From Bacteroidales bacterium (GTDB lineage Bacteria; Bacteroidota; Bacteroidia; Bacteroidales; ML635J-15), in NCBI GenBank assembly GCA_016937855.1, contig JAFGVU010000139.1, forward strand, positions 1 through 55,106: 55,106 nucleotides of DNA, read 5' to 3'. The position numbers and the translations under genes are program-made. This document shows positions 28,197 to 36,135 of this stretch, piece after piece. How positions within the stretch are numbered: the stretch's first letter is position 1; the number at the start of each line of letters is the position of its first letter. The notes beneath the pieces were generated by a model. The model saw only the letters and a list, made by a program, of their open reading frames with translations. It did no database searches and was not told the origin of the DNA.

Positions 28197-29897
28197 TCAA
28201 ATGCCCCGAACAAACATCTCTAAATCATCCTTAGTGTCAAGTGCTAGCTTCTTTTTTAATCTGTAACGTGAACTTTTTATGCTGTTGGGCGCAATGTTTA
28301 GAACTTTAGCAATCTCTTTTGGTGATAGGTTTAACTTAATTAAAGCACAAATACGTAAGTCATTATCGCTTAAATCTGAATTTATTTTCTTTAATTTATC
28401 GTAAAAATCTTTATTTATTTGCTCAAAGTATAGTTTAAATTTTTCCCAGTCTTTTTCAGAGTTTTGTGCGAAACTAATTTTATTAATTATTCGCTGAAGA
28501 CTTTTACGATATTTTTCAGGTATGTCACTATAAATATTCTTTATCTCAGTTTTTACATCATTTAAAATTGTATTTTTTTGAATCATGTTTAATGCATGAG
28601 TGTTGAGCTGTTTCGATTTAAAGTCAATCTCAGATAATAATTCCTTTTCTTTCAAGCGTTTTTTTTCTAGTTCCGAGTTTGTGAGTTTTTCTTGATTTAG
28701 CAGGATTTGTTCTTTTTGAGAATAAATCATCTTGTCTTTACGGCGCTTAATAATCAATAATGTTAGAAAAATGCTTAGCAGAGAAACAATTCCAAAAACA
28801 ATTGTATAAAATTGAGCATTTCGGATTTTTGATAATTCTTTTTCACTTTCTAAGGCAATTATCTCTGCATTTTTTCGGCTAACCTGATATTTAGCTTCAA
28901 TATCTTCGATTACGGCAGCTTTATCAATATTAAAAATGCTATCTCTGGTAACAAAGTATAAACTTTGATAATTCATTGCTTCTTCATAATTCTCAAGCTC
29001 TAAATATATTTGTGTAAGCGTTCCGTAGGAGTTGCTTCGCGTATAAAGCGAATTGAGGTTTTTCGAGACCTCTAAAGACTTTTTTGCGTATTCTATTGCA
29101 GTATTATAGTAGAAATTACTCTGAACTAAATCTTCAGTGCTTAATGCTTTCTCATAGTTTAAATATGCTAAGTTATTTAAACTAATTGCAAATCCTTGCA
29201 AATTGCCGGTTGACTCTCTAATTCGCATCGATTTAATCATATATACTTCCGCAGAATCAATGTTGTTTAAGTTGCGATGTAGTGTTCCTAAATTATTATA
29301 ACAAACACCAAGATTGTCTTGCATGTCGAGTTGCAGATATATTTCAATAGCTTTATTAAAATAGGATATGGACAGATTGCTATTTGTACGTTTAAAAACA
29401 ACTGCAATATTATTAAAGTTTTGTGCCTTTTGATGTTGGGAGCCTATTCTTTCTGCAATACTTAGCGATTCAAAGTAGTATTTTAATGCCAAGGAATCTT
29501 GCTTTTGAAAATCATAAATATCACCAATTCCAGTTAATGCTGCTGATTGTCCATGATCTATACCTCCTTGTTTGTAAATCGACAATGCTGTGTGGTAGTA
29601 CTTTAACGACACATCATATAAACTCTTTTGCTTGTATATGTCGGCCATTAGTAGATTGTAATTTGCTGACGACTCAATGTTTCCATCTGTTCGTAAACAG
29701 TTAAATGCCTTAGATGCATAAAATAAAGCAGAATCAATATCTGTTTTGATAAAGGATTCTGCGGTTTTAATGTATTTCTCAGCTTGAAGGTTTTTGCCGT
29801 CATTTTTACTTTCTGATGGTGCCGATACACCAAGTTTTACAAAAACTATTAAGCTAAATGTAATTGCAAGCAATAATATGTGAACTCTTTTAATCAT
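28197..29897 (-). CDS. Membrane-bound TPR sensor/regulator with C-terminal LuxR-type HTH
   Basis: 566 residues. Signal peptide or N-terminal anchor (1-25); six to seven tetratricopeptide repeats on the periplasmic side (about 40-340; for example SAALTGIGDIYDFQKQDSLALK and NLGTLHRNLNNIDSAEVYM); one transmembrane helix (about 363-388, FYTIVFGIVSLLSIFLTLLI) followed by KRRKDK; a coiled coil (390-440); and a cytoplasmic HTH (509-566: LSDNDLRICALIKLNLSPKE, IAKVLNIAPNSIKSSRYRLK). This is the widespread Bacteroidota TPR-HTH design, thought to sense envelope signals and bind DNA directly. It is divergent from the secreted-protein operon at 30136, and three copies of one 12-bp motif lie between them, making that operon the obvious target. 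Confidence 0.88.
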   Translation of the reverse strand: MIKRVHILLLAITFSLIVFVKLGVSAPSESKNDGKNLQAEKYIKTAESFIKTDIDSALFYASKAFNCLRTDGNIESSANYNLLMADIYKQKSLYDVSLKYYHTALSIYKQGGIDHGQSAALTGIGDIYDFQKQDSLALKYYFESLSIAERIGSQHQKAQNFNNIAVVFKRTNSNLSISYFNKAIEIYLQLDMQDNLGVCYNNLGTLHRNLNNIDSAEVYMIKSMRIRESTGNLQGFAISLNNLAYLNYEKALSTEDLVQSNFYYNTAIEYAKKSLEVSKNLNSLYTRSNSYGTLTQIYLELENYEEAMNYQSLYFVTRDSIFNIDKAAVIEDIEAKYQVSRKNAEIIALESEKELSKIRNAQFYTIVFGIVSLLSIFLTLLIIKRRKDKMIYSQKEQILLNQEKLTNSELEKKRLKEKELLSEIDFKSKQLNTHALNMIQKNTILNDVKTEIKNIYSDIPEKYRKSLQRIINKISFAQNSEKDWEKFKLYFEQINKDFYDKLKKINSDLSDNDLRICALIKLNLSPKEIAKVLNIAPNSIKSSRYRLKKKLALDTKDDLEMFVRGI

Positions 29898-29936
29898 ATT
29901 GTTAGTATTCTGATGCTAAAATACAATTAAATTTTA

Positions 29937-30071
29937 TTGCATACCATTTTATTTTACGAAATATAATTGCTGAACTAAATTATAGCAATATTAACTAGTT
30001 GATATTCAAATTATTAGCATAATTTAACATAAGTTTTCAAAAATATGATTGCATACCATTTGCATACCATA
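29937..30071. promoter_or_regulatory. Three copies of TTGCATACCAT between regulator and secreted operon
   Basis: TTGCATACCATT occurs at 29937-29948 and 30049-30060, and TTGCATACCATA at 30060-30071. The last two are direct repeats 11 bp apart, one helical turn. They lie in the 238-bp divergent region between the TPR-HTH regulator and the T9SS/FISUMP operon. I infer binding sites for that regulator or another transcription factor. A weak -7-like TATTTTAG (minus strand, 29913-29920) may serve the regulator. Confidence 0.6.
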
Positions 30072-30135
30072 AAAATGTTAGTGACTCATTAAAAAGTCCG
30101 ATTTTTGTCCAAGAAATTTATTAAAAATATTTATT

Positions 30136-31707
30136 ATGAAAACATCTATGAAAAATTTATTACTGTTAGTTTTGAGCTTAATTAGTTTTAATCTTTTCGC
30201 ACAAGAAAAAGATTTGTGTATTATTTATTCGTTTCCTTATATTGTAGATTTTGAGGCAGACGGAAACATACCCGGCTGTTGGGAACAAGATGCCACCAAC
30301 GACCATGATTGGATTTTTAATGACCAATCAGGAACAGGAGCACATCAGGGAGATTATTTTGCAAAATTTGATCACGATAACTATGGCGATATTGGTAAGC
30401 TTTTAAGTCCTGAAATAGATTTATCTGAATTGGAATCACCTAAGTTGAGTTTTTGGCATAGTCAACAAGCATACGTGGCCGACCAAGACGAACTAAGGGT
30501 ATATTATAAAACAAGCGCAGCAGGAAGTTGGACATTGATACCCGGAGCGGAATGGACAAATGATATTGCAACATGGACTTACGAAGAATTTACTTTGCCC
30601 GAGCCATCGTCAACATATTATATTGCATTCGAGGGAACCGATGACTATGGATATGGTGTGAGATTAGACTATATAACTATAGGTGAAGAAGTTGTTGCCG
30701 AACCATCAGATATTATGTTTTCAAATATTACATATTCGGCAGCATTTATGAATTGGAATGCAAATGCAAATGAAACTATGTGGGAAATGATTGTGTCAAC
30801 AAGTATTGTCGAGGATTTTGAATCTCAATCTGTTATTGACATTAATGCTCAGCCTCAATACAATTTTGTGGGCTTAGAAGAAAACACTAAGTATCATATT
30901 TATATAAGAGCTAAAATTGGTGACGATTGGCATTCGGATTGGGCACATAGCACTTTTAAAACAGATTGCGAATGGTTTGCTGATTTGCCACTAGAGGAAG
31001 ATTTTGAAGATAGTTGGGATTTATGGTGTTGGAGAGTTGTTGATGCTGATAATGACGGACACACTTGGAGAGCTGGTGCAGATCATGTTATTCCACTATC
31101 AGGAAGCTCGGTAGCAAATGGCTCCGGAAATCATGATGATTTTCTTATCTCACCCAAAATTCAACTGAATGGCAATTATGAGTTGAAATGGTTTGATTAC
31201 TCTGAGGATGAGGGAGTTGTTAATAATTATGATGTGCTAATCTCTACAGGAAATTCTGATATTAGCTCATTTTCAACAAGTCTGGGAGCTTACGAATGCA
31301 CAAACGATACTTGGACAGAACACACACTATCTCTTGCTGATTATAATGGACAAACAGTTTATATTGCATTTCACCAAACATATTCATATTCTCTTGTGTG
31401 GGGATTTGGCATTGATAATCTTAGCATAGATGTAGTTTCATCCGATTTAGAACACAGTATTTCAGATAATTCAATTAGTGTATATCCAAACCCTGCTTCG
31501 GAGCAAATTACAATTGAAGCCAATGATGAAAGTCTCGAGATCTCCAAAATTGTTATTTACAATTCCTTAGGTCAAATCGTTTTTGAATCGGCAAATACTT
31601 TTATCAACAGAACGACAGTGGATGTAAGTAATCTTTCTACAGGAATTTATACATTGGATTATGTTACAAATAACGAGACTCACAAACAAAAAATTTGCAT
31701 TCAATAA
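30136..31707 (+). CDS. T9SS-exported protein with two MAM/cleaved-adhesin domains and an FN3 domain
   Basis: 523 residues; a second ATG at 30148 is an equally possible start. Signal peptide (to about residue 22). A first MAM-like jelly roll (about 33-190: IVDFEADGNIPGCWEQD ... LSPEIDLSELESPKLSFWHS ... YYIAFEGTDDYGYGVRLDYI), an FN3 domain (about 193-275), a second jelly roll of cleaved-adhesin type (about 283-435: EDFEDSWDLWCWRVVDADND ... FLISPKIQL ... TVYIAFHQTYSYSLVWGFGIDNL), and a type A T9SS sorting domain (SVYPNPASEQITIE ... LSTGIYTLDYV). Known relatives are cell-surface adhesins or parts of proteases; no catalytic domain is present, so an adhesive role is likely. First gene of a three-gene unit; 20 bp to the next. 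Confidence 0.88.
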   Translation: MKTSMKNLLLLVLSLISFNLFAQEKDLCIIYSFPYIVDFEADGNIPGCWEQDATNDHDWIFNDQSGTGAHQGDYFAKFDHDNYGDIGKLLSPEIDLSELESPKLSFWHSQQAYVADQDELRVYYKTSAAGSWTLIPGAEWTNDIATWTYEEFTLPEPSSTYYIAFEGTDDYGYGVRLDYITIGEEVVAEPSDIMFSNITYSAAFMNWNANANETMWEMIVSTSIVEDFESQSVIDINAQPQYNFVGLEENTKYHIYIRAKIGDDWHSDWAHSTFKTDCEWFADLPLEEDFEDSWDLWCWRVVDADNDGHTWRAGADHVIPLSGSSVANGSGNHDDFLISPKIQLNGNYELKWFDYSEDEGVVNNYDVLISTGNSDISSFSTSLGAYECTNDTWTEHTLSLADYNGQTVYIAFHQTYSYSLVWGFGIDNLSIDVVSSDLEHSISDNSISVYPNPASEQITIEANDESLEISKIVIYNSLGQIVFESANTFINRTTVDVSNLSTGIYTLDYVTNNETHKQKICIQ

Positions 31708-31727
31708 GTAATCATAAAATTGTAAGC

Positions 31728-32216
31728 ATGAAACAAATAAGAATAATATTTATTTTGGGGTTATTTCTTTTATTTCTATCTGCCCGAGTGCATTCTCAAC
31801 AAAGTATTAATGCAGCTGGAGGAGATATTTTTGGTGCGGGAGGTACAGTTTCTTACTCTGTTGGTCAGATATTTTATAATTCAAGTAATGGATCTGATGG
31901 TTCTATAGTTGAGGGTGTGCAGCAAGCTTATGAAATCTCAACTTTAACAAATCAAGAGTCGATTAAGGTTCAAGATATTGACATTGCAGTTTATCCAAAT
32001 CCAACAACAGAATATCTAATTGTAAAATTCGACAAAGCTGACCTATTGGGTTACTCATTTCAGTTGATTGATATTGATGGAAAAACAATATACTCTGATA
32101 TAATTTCAAGTTGTGAAACAAATCTGTTTGTCGGAAACATTAAACCATCTACGTATTTTTTGAAGATTACACAAAATGGTAGAGAAATCAATGTATTTAA
32201 AATTGTAAAAAATTAA
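31728..32216 (+). CDS. Short T9SS-sorted protein
   Basis: 162 residues from ATG 31728; the in-frame ATG at 31695 overlaps the preceding gene and lacks a signal peptide. Signal peptide MKQIRIIFILGLFLLFLSA; a compact mature segment (INAAGGDIFGAGGTVSYSVGQIFY, EGVQQAYEI) with the pattern seen in many small Bacteroidota exported proteins; then a type A sorting domain (VYPNPTTEYLIVKF ... KPSTYFLKI). Such short proteins commonly sit in front of FISUMP genes, as here (5 bp gap). Function unknown; it could be a minor subunit or a cell-surface partner of the FISUMP protein. Confidence 0.82.
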   Translation: MKQIRIIFILGLFLLFLSARVHSQQSINAAGGDIFGAGGTVSYSVGQIFYNSSNGSDGSIVEGVQQAYEISTLTNQESIKVQDIDIAVYPNPTTEYLIVKFDKADLLGYSFQLIDIDGKTIYSDIISSCETNLFVGNIKPSTYFLKITQNGREINVFKIVKN

Positions 32217-32221
32217 GAATT

Positions 32222-33583
32222 ATGAAAATGAGAACATCAATTAAAACAAAGTTTGTTATTGTGGTAATATCTGCATTTATGAGCGCATCGTTGTTTGGTC
32301 AGTCTTTCGACAGCTTCAGTTATCAAGCAATTGTTAGAGATGGAGAAAGTAATCTTATAAGCTCGCAGCAAGTTGGCATAAGAGTTAGTATTTTGCAGGA
32401 AACTGTTGACGGTATTGCTGTTTATACCGAAACTCATTCTCCCACCACTAATACAAACGGATTATTGAGCATAATAATTGGAGACGGGACCAGTGAAGAT
32501 GATTTTTTAGCAATAGATTGGGCTGATGGACCATACTTTCTAAAAACAGAAACCGACCTTGAGGGAGAAGATAATTACACGATTGTTGGTGTTAGCCAAC
32601 TTTTGAGTGTTCCATACGCTATCCATGCAAAATCGGCTGAGAGTTTTACCGGCGAACTAAACGAAACAGATCCTTTGTGGACGGCAAGTCCTTCGTTTGG
32701 GATAAGCAATGATAATGTCTCGGATTGGAACGATGCTCACAGCTGGGGCGATCATGCTTTAGCAGGCTATATTACAGAATATAGCGAAACCGATCCAGTT
32801 TTTAGTAATTGGGATAAGGATTACGATGATTTATCCAACAAGCCAGATTTATCTCTTTATGCTACAAAAGATATGGCAAATCAAAACATTACAAATCTTG
32901 CCGAACCAGTAAATGCTCAGGATGCTGCAACTAAAGCTTATGTTGACGAATTGCTAGCACAAATTGAAGAACTTCATTTTATAGTTGGACTAAAAGTTTA
33001 TGATATTGATGGCAATTTATATAATGGTATTAGAATTGGAACACAGATTTGGATGACAGAAAACCTTAGGGTAACACATCTTAACGACGGAGCAGCAATT
33101 CCCAAAGTTTCGGATAATACCGAATGGAGCGGATTATCATCTGAGGCATATTGCTGGTATGATAACGATAGTGCAACATATGCTCAGGAGTATGGAGCTA
33201 TGTATAATTGGTATGCAGGCGCAACCGGAAAGCTTTGTCCGGTAGGTTGGAGTGTGCCTTCTGATGCAGACTGGACGGTTCTTGAAACGTATTTGGGTGG
33301 TAACTCTGTTACAGGGGGGAAAATTAAAGAAATCGAATTTACACACTGGAATAGTCCAAATACAGGGGCTACCAACACAAGTGGTTTTACAGCTTTAGGA
33401 AGCGGATATAGATTAGCTTCTGGAGGTTTTGCTGGTCTTAAAAACTACTGCTACTTTTGGAGCGAAACCGAATATAACTCAACAAATGCAGATAGAAGAC
33501 TATTGATGAATACAAGTGCAACAATTTTGGCTGGAAATAATGTAAAGCAGGTCGGAATGTCGGTTCGTTGTATAAAAGATTAA
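32222..33583 (+). CDS. Secreted FISUMP-domain protein
   Basis: 453 residues with a signal peptide (to about residue 27). The N-terminal part (about 30-140) is the usual module with FSYQAIVRDGESNLISSQQV, TNTNGLLSIIIGDG and LLSVPYAIHAKSAES. A middle segment carries two ETDPxW/F repeats and DLSNKPDLSLYATKDMA, typical of tail-fibre-like linkers, followed by QDAATKAYVD. The C-terminal 190 residues are the FISUMP domain (Fibrobacter succinogenes major paralogous domain): RIGTQIWMTENLRV, YGAMYNWYA, LCPVGWSVPSDADW, YFWSETEY, GMSVRCIKD. This fold is lectin-like and is thought to mediate surface attachment. No T9SS domain of its own. Last gene of the operon, followed by a terminator. Confidence 0.9.
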   Translation: MKMRTSIKTKFVIVVISAFMSASLFGQSFDSFSYQAIVRDGESNLISSQQVGIRVSILQETVDGIAVYTETHSPTTNTNGLLSIIIGDGTSEDDFLAIDWADGPYFLKTETDLEGEDNYTIVGVSQLLSVPYAIHAKSAESFTGELNETDPLWTASPSFGISNDNVSDWNDAHSWGDHALAGYITEYSETDPVFSNWDKDYDDLSNKPDLSLYATKDMANQNITNLAEPVNAQDAATKAYVDELLAQIEELHFIVGLKVYDIDGNLYNGIRIGTQIWMTENLRVTHLNDGAAIPKVSDNTEWSGLSSEAYCWYDNDSATYAQEYGAMYNWYAGATGKLCPVGWSVPSDADWTVLETYLGGNSVTGGKIKEIEFTHWNSPNTGATNTSGFTALGSGYRLASGGFAGLKNYCYFWSETEYNSTNADRRLLMNTSATILAGNNVKQVGMSVRCIKD

Positions 33584-33609
33584 ACTCAAATTACTCAATC
33601 AACTATGTT

Positions 33610-33633
33610 GGGGGCTATGTCCCCTTTTTTTTT
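33610..33633 (+). terminator. Terminator of the secreted-protein operon
   Basis: GGGG (33611-33614) pairs with CCCC (33621-33624) around a six-base loop and is followed by nine T (33625-33633), 27 bp after the FISUMP stop codon. The stem is short but all GC. Confidence 0.7.
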
Positions 33634-33656
33634 GGAATTGGGTTGTAATCGAAAAA

Positions 33657-33788
33657 CGGTGGCTTCGAGACGATTCTCGTGCCTCGAATCCTACTTCGAG
33701 TTCCCTCAGTACGGCGCTCAGCCATCTTATATTAGTGTTCCAAGGTGACTGAGGAGTCCGACGATAGGAGGACGTCTCGAAGTCACCG
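33657..33788. mobile_element. MITE-like element with 16-bp terminal inverted repeats
   Basis: CGGTGGCTTCGAGACG (33657-33672) and the reverse complement of CGTCTCGAAGTCACCG (33773-33788) agree at 15 of 16 positions, so the 132-bp segment has terminal inverted repeats. Its interior is GC-richer than the surroundings and holds smaller palindromes such as CGAGA..TCTCG (33668-33681). No transposase is present and no clear target duplication was found. The right end runs into the thioesterase gene and supplies its last codon and TGA stop. Confidence 0.6.
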
Positions 33789-34190
33789 ATCAACCGTTCT
33801 AAAACAATCCAAAATCCACTCCGGGCACCGAACAGCCTTTGATTTTTGGGCATCGACAAAACCTAAACGAACAATGGCTCTGTTTACTAAAATATTATCG
33901 GGATCGTACATTTCTTGGGTAAACTCCAGTTTTACCAATGGTAATTCTTTGACGGTACTAATTACTTTTACCTCTTGGTCAAATTTTGCAAATCGAATAT
34001 ACTCAACATTTACATTTATTGCCGGACAAATGATGCCTTTCTTTTCCATTTCACTTAGTGAGAGACCAAGTTTTCTGATAAAGTCACCACGAGCAGCTTC
34101 GTAAACGCGCAGGTAGTTTGCATAGTACATAACTCCCATAGCATCTGTATCGGCGTATAGGACTCGATGAGAATATTCTGTTTTAATCAT
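33783..34190 (-). CDS. YbgC/FadM-like acyl-CoA thioesterase (hotdog fold)
   Basis: 135 residues. The 4HBT signature is complete at the N-terminus: RVLYADTDAMGVMYYANYLR, with the catalytic Asp in DTDAMG, followed by YEAARGDFIRKLGLS and the VEYIRFAKFDQEV strand. Known members hydrolyse short- to medium-chain acyl-CoAs in the cytoplasm. The ATG overlaps the stop of the exonuclease gene by 4 bp (ATGA), so it is translationally coupled. The last sense codon and the TGA stop lie in the terminal inverted repeat of the 33657-33788 element, so the natural C-terminus may have been slightly altered; the length is still normal for the family. Confidence 0.9.
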   Translation of the reverse strand: MIKTEYSHRVLYADTDAMGVMYYANYLRVYEAARGDFIRKLGLSLSEMEKKGIICPAINVNVEYIRFAKFDQEVKVISTVKELPLVKLEFTQEMYDPDNILVNRAIVRLGFVDAQKSKAVRCPEWILDCFRTVDR

Positions 34191-34777
34191 ATTTTGTCGG
34201 AGTTTAAAAGTTTGAGGTAAATTTCACGACTTATCCACGAGTCTGTAGCTGCATATTTAACTTGTTTCTCGTTTAGCTCGTCTGCTTCCCAATTGCTAAG
34301 TTGTTGGGCTTTAGAAATTCTTAAACCCAGAGTTACTGCTGCAATCTTTTTGAGACTAAAAACTTCCAGGCCATATTCTTTTACTAAATCTTGTAGCTCG
34401 ATAAATCCTCCAGGCTCAAAATTATGGAGTTTTCTCAAAGACTTTATGTCATCGCGTATCGAAACTCCAACTTTAATAAATGACGGGTCTGAAAGTAGCA
34501 TTATTACTTCTTTTTGAAGTTCGAATTTGTTTAGTCTGAATAAAAATGTTTTTGATGCATTGCTTAATTGTAGCAAGGCAACAGATTTTTGATTTGCAAC
34601 TCCTTTCTTAAAGCTAGGTTTTGTCTCAGTATCAAATCCAAGTATTCTGTCAAGAAACAGTTCGGGAATAATTTGCCTGTACGACTCAATCGAATCAACG
34701 ATTACAAAATCTCTATCATATGTGAATAATGGTAGATTCTGAACTTCTTCGTTTGATATGTTAGGTTCAAATGTCAA
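34187..34777 (-). CDS. RNase D-like 3'-5' exonuclease (DEDDy)
   Basis: 196 residues with all DEDDy motifs: exo I GFDTETKPSF (Asp and Glu), exo II VSIRDDIKSL (Asp), and exo III KYAATDSW (Tyr-x-x-x-Asp). This is the small single-domain exonuclease typical of Bacteroidota, without the HRDC domains of RNase D. Its substrate, RNA or DNA, is not known from the sequence. The stop overlaps the thioesterase ATG; the start lies 2 bp after the DUF5063 stop, so the genes form a tight operon. Confidence 0.9.
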   Translation of the reverse strand: MTFEPNISNEEVQNLPLFTYDRDFVIVDSIESYRQIIPELFLDRILGFDTETKPSFKKGVANQKSVALLQLSNASKTFLFRLNKFELQKEVIMLLSDPSFIKVGVSIRDDIKSLRKLHNFEPGGFIELQDLVKEYGLEVFSLKKIAAVTLGLRISKAQQLSNWEADELNEKQVKYAATDSWISREIYLKLLNSDKI

Positions 34778-34779
34778 AA

Positions 34780-35304
34780 CTAATCAATATCGCTTTTGTG
34801 AAACTTAACTTTATGCAGGTTCTCCAGCAAAACAAGTAATCTTATTCCCCAATACGATGAAAAGTTTTGTGTGCTGATGTATAATGCTGCTTGCATAGTT
34901 TCCTCCTGTGCAAGACGATAGGCACCAATAAAATCACCCATTTCCTGATATAAATCTGCAAATAATTCAGACAATCCCACGTTTAGGTAGTCCATGCTGT
35001 TTACAACGCTTACATCCTGAATTTGGACATAATTGTCGTCTTCGCCAAGTTTTGCAGCCGAGGTTTGTTGTATATATGACCATGTAGGTTCATCAACAAA
35101 TTTTTCGGCATATTCTTCATCGTAATCTTCTACTTGTGGCAGATTAAGACCTTTAAGATAAAGTAATGGCAATATGCGTAGAGATGTGTCCAGAAACTCT
35201 TCGGACGACATGTTTTTTGCTGATTCCAGAAATGCCAGATATTCTTTTGCAACTGTAGCAAACTCGATTGCTTGCGGATTATATATTTTTGAGATATCGT
35301 TCAT
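34780..35304 (-). CDS. DUF5063 protein
   Basis: 174 residues, soluble, mostly helical and acidic. The sequence fits DUF5063: FATVAKEYLAFLESAKNMS near the start, LRILPLLYLKGLNLP, then VGLSELFADLYQEMGDFIGA and a C-terminal YWGIRLLVLLENLHKVKF. Function is unknown; in Bacteroidota it usually sits directly in front of the DEDDy exonuclease, as here, which suggests a partner or regulator of that enzyme. It starts 3 bp after the lipoprotein stop. Confidence 0.85.
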   Translation of the reverse strand: MNDISKIYNPQAIEFATVAKEYLAFLESAKNMSSEEFLDTSLRILPLLYLKGLNLPQVEDYDEEYAEKFVDEPTWSYIQQTSAAKLGEDDNYVQIQDVSVVNSMDYLNVGLSELFADLYQEMGDFIGAYRLAQEETMQAALYISTQNFSSYWGIRLLVLLENLHKVKFHKSDID

Positions 35305-35307
35305 ATT

Positions 35308-35940
35308 TTATTTTAAATCTTTATTTATCATTACCCAAAAATATACAGCGTTAATAGGCTCAAGCCCCGGATACTCGATTGTAAAATAAGGGGCAACTGC
35401 AATTATTCTTTTATGAAATACTCCATCGGCAAGAAACCATTCTTCTAGAAAACGCAACTTTTTTACGTGTTTATGAGTTAGTTGTATCTCAACTTTTTCG
35501 GGTTTATATCTTTTTACAGTTGTGTCAATGACCTCGAATTCATAAGTCATAATCTCGTCCATATAGCTTTGTAAATCAGCAGGAAGTATTTCATCAAAAC
35601 TTTCGTAATCGCCCGTCATGTCGTAATAATAAGTCTTTAGTTTTCCACTAAGAGCATCGGTAAGCAAAGACTTTATAAAATCGTCGCTTTCGGGTGTTGG
35701 CAAGTTCTCCCAAAACCAATCGGGACTATTTTTTGAACGATCACCAATAACATCATTTACAATCTGAACATCGTACATTATTTTGTCTGTAATGACTAAC
35801 TTTTCCCCGGTATATTCAATCACCGATTGATTCGTTTCAGTTTCATTTTCAGTTGTTTTGCCAGCTTCATTGTTATTACACGAAATTGCTAAAAAAACTG
35901 CAAAAATTGTGATTAAAAAACTTATATATCTAATTTTCAT
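35308..35940 (-). CDS. Lipoprotein of unknown function, first gene of the exonuclease operon
   Basis: 210 residues. Signal peptide with lipobox LAISC (Cys21), then an Asn/Glu/Thr-rich linker (NNNEAGKTTENETETNQ) and an alpha/beta domain (about 45-210) with NSPDWFWENLPTPESDDFIK and GDYESFDEILPADLQSYMDE. No family recognised. A strong Bacteroidota promoter lies directly upstream, and the next three genes follow at 3, 2 and -4 bp, so an envelope lipoprotein is co-transcribed with cytoplasmic nucleic-acid and acyl-CoA enzymes; the link may be only transcriptional. Confidence 0.78.
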   Translation of the reverse strand: MKIRYISFLITIFAVFLAISCNNNEAGKTTENETETNQSVIEYTGEKLVITDKIMYDVQIVNDVIGDRSKNSPDWFWENLPTPESDDFIKSLLTDALSGKLKTYYYDMTGDYESFDEILPADLQSYMDEIMTYEFEVIDTTVKRYKPEKVEIQLTHKHVKKLRFLEEWFLADGVFHKRIIAVAPYFTIEYPGLEPINAVYFWVMINKDLK

Positions 35941-35960
35941 CTTTGTAAAATTTTTATTGT

Positions 35961-35992
35961 CAAAATTACTACTATTTTTTTAAAAACGCAAA
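35961..35992 (-). promoter_or_regulatory. Promoter of the lipoprotein/DUF5063/exonuclease/thioesterase operon
   Basis: On the minus strand TTTG (35989-35992) is followed after 20 bp by TAATTTTG (35961-35968), a full match to the Bacteroidota -33/-7 consensus. The start codon follows after 20 bp. Confidence 0.75.
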
Positions 35993-36135
35993 ATCACTTT
36001 TTGATTATTGCAAACTAGGCAATTGAGTTATAAGTTGATAAAAAAAAATCATTTTTATCCTAACTTAAGGAGTTTTTAAACTCAGTTTTTAATTTATGTG
36101 TCGGTTGAAAATGGTGGTGTTACTGCCTGTACTTT

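Noticed and set aside
33599-33859. Minus-strand ORF of 86 codons over the palindromic element
   Set aside because: It lies mainly in the MITE-like element and the end of the thioesterase gene in another frame; the protein looks like no family and the element is better explained as a repeat.
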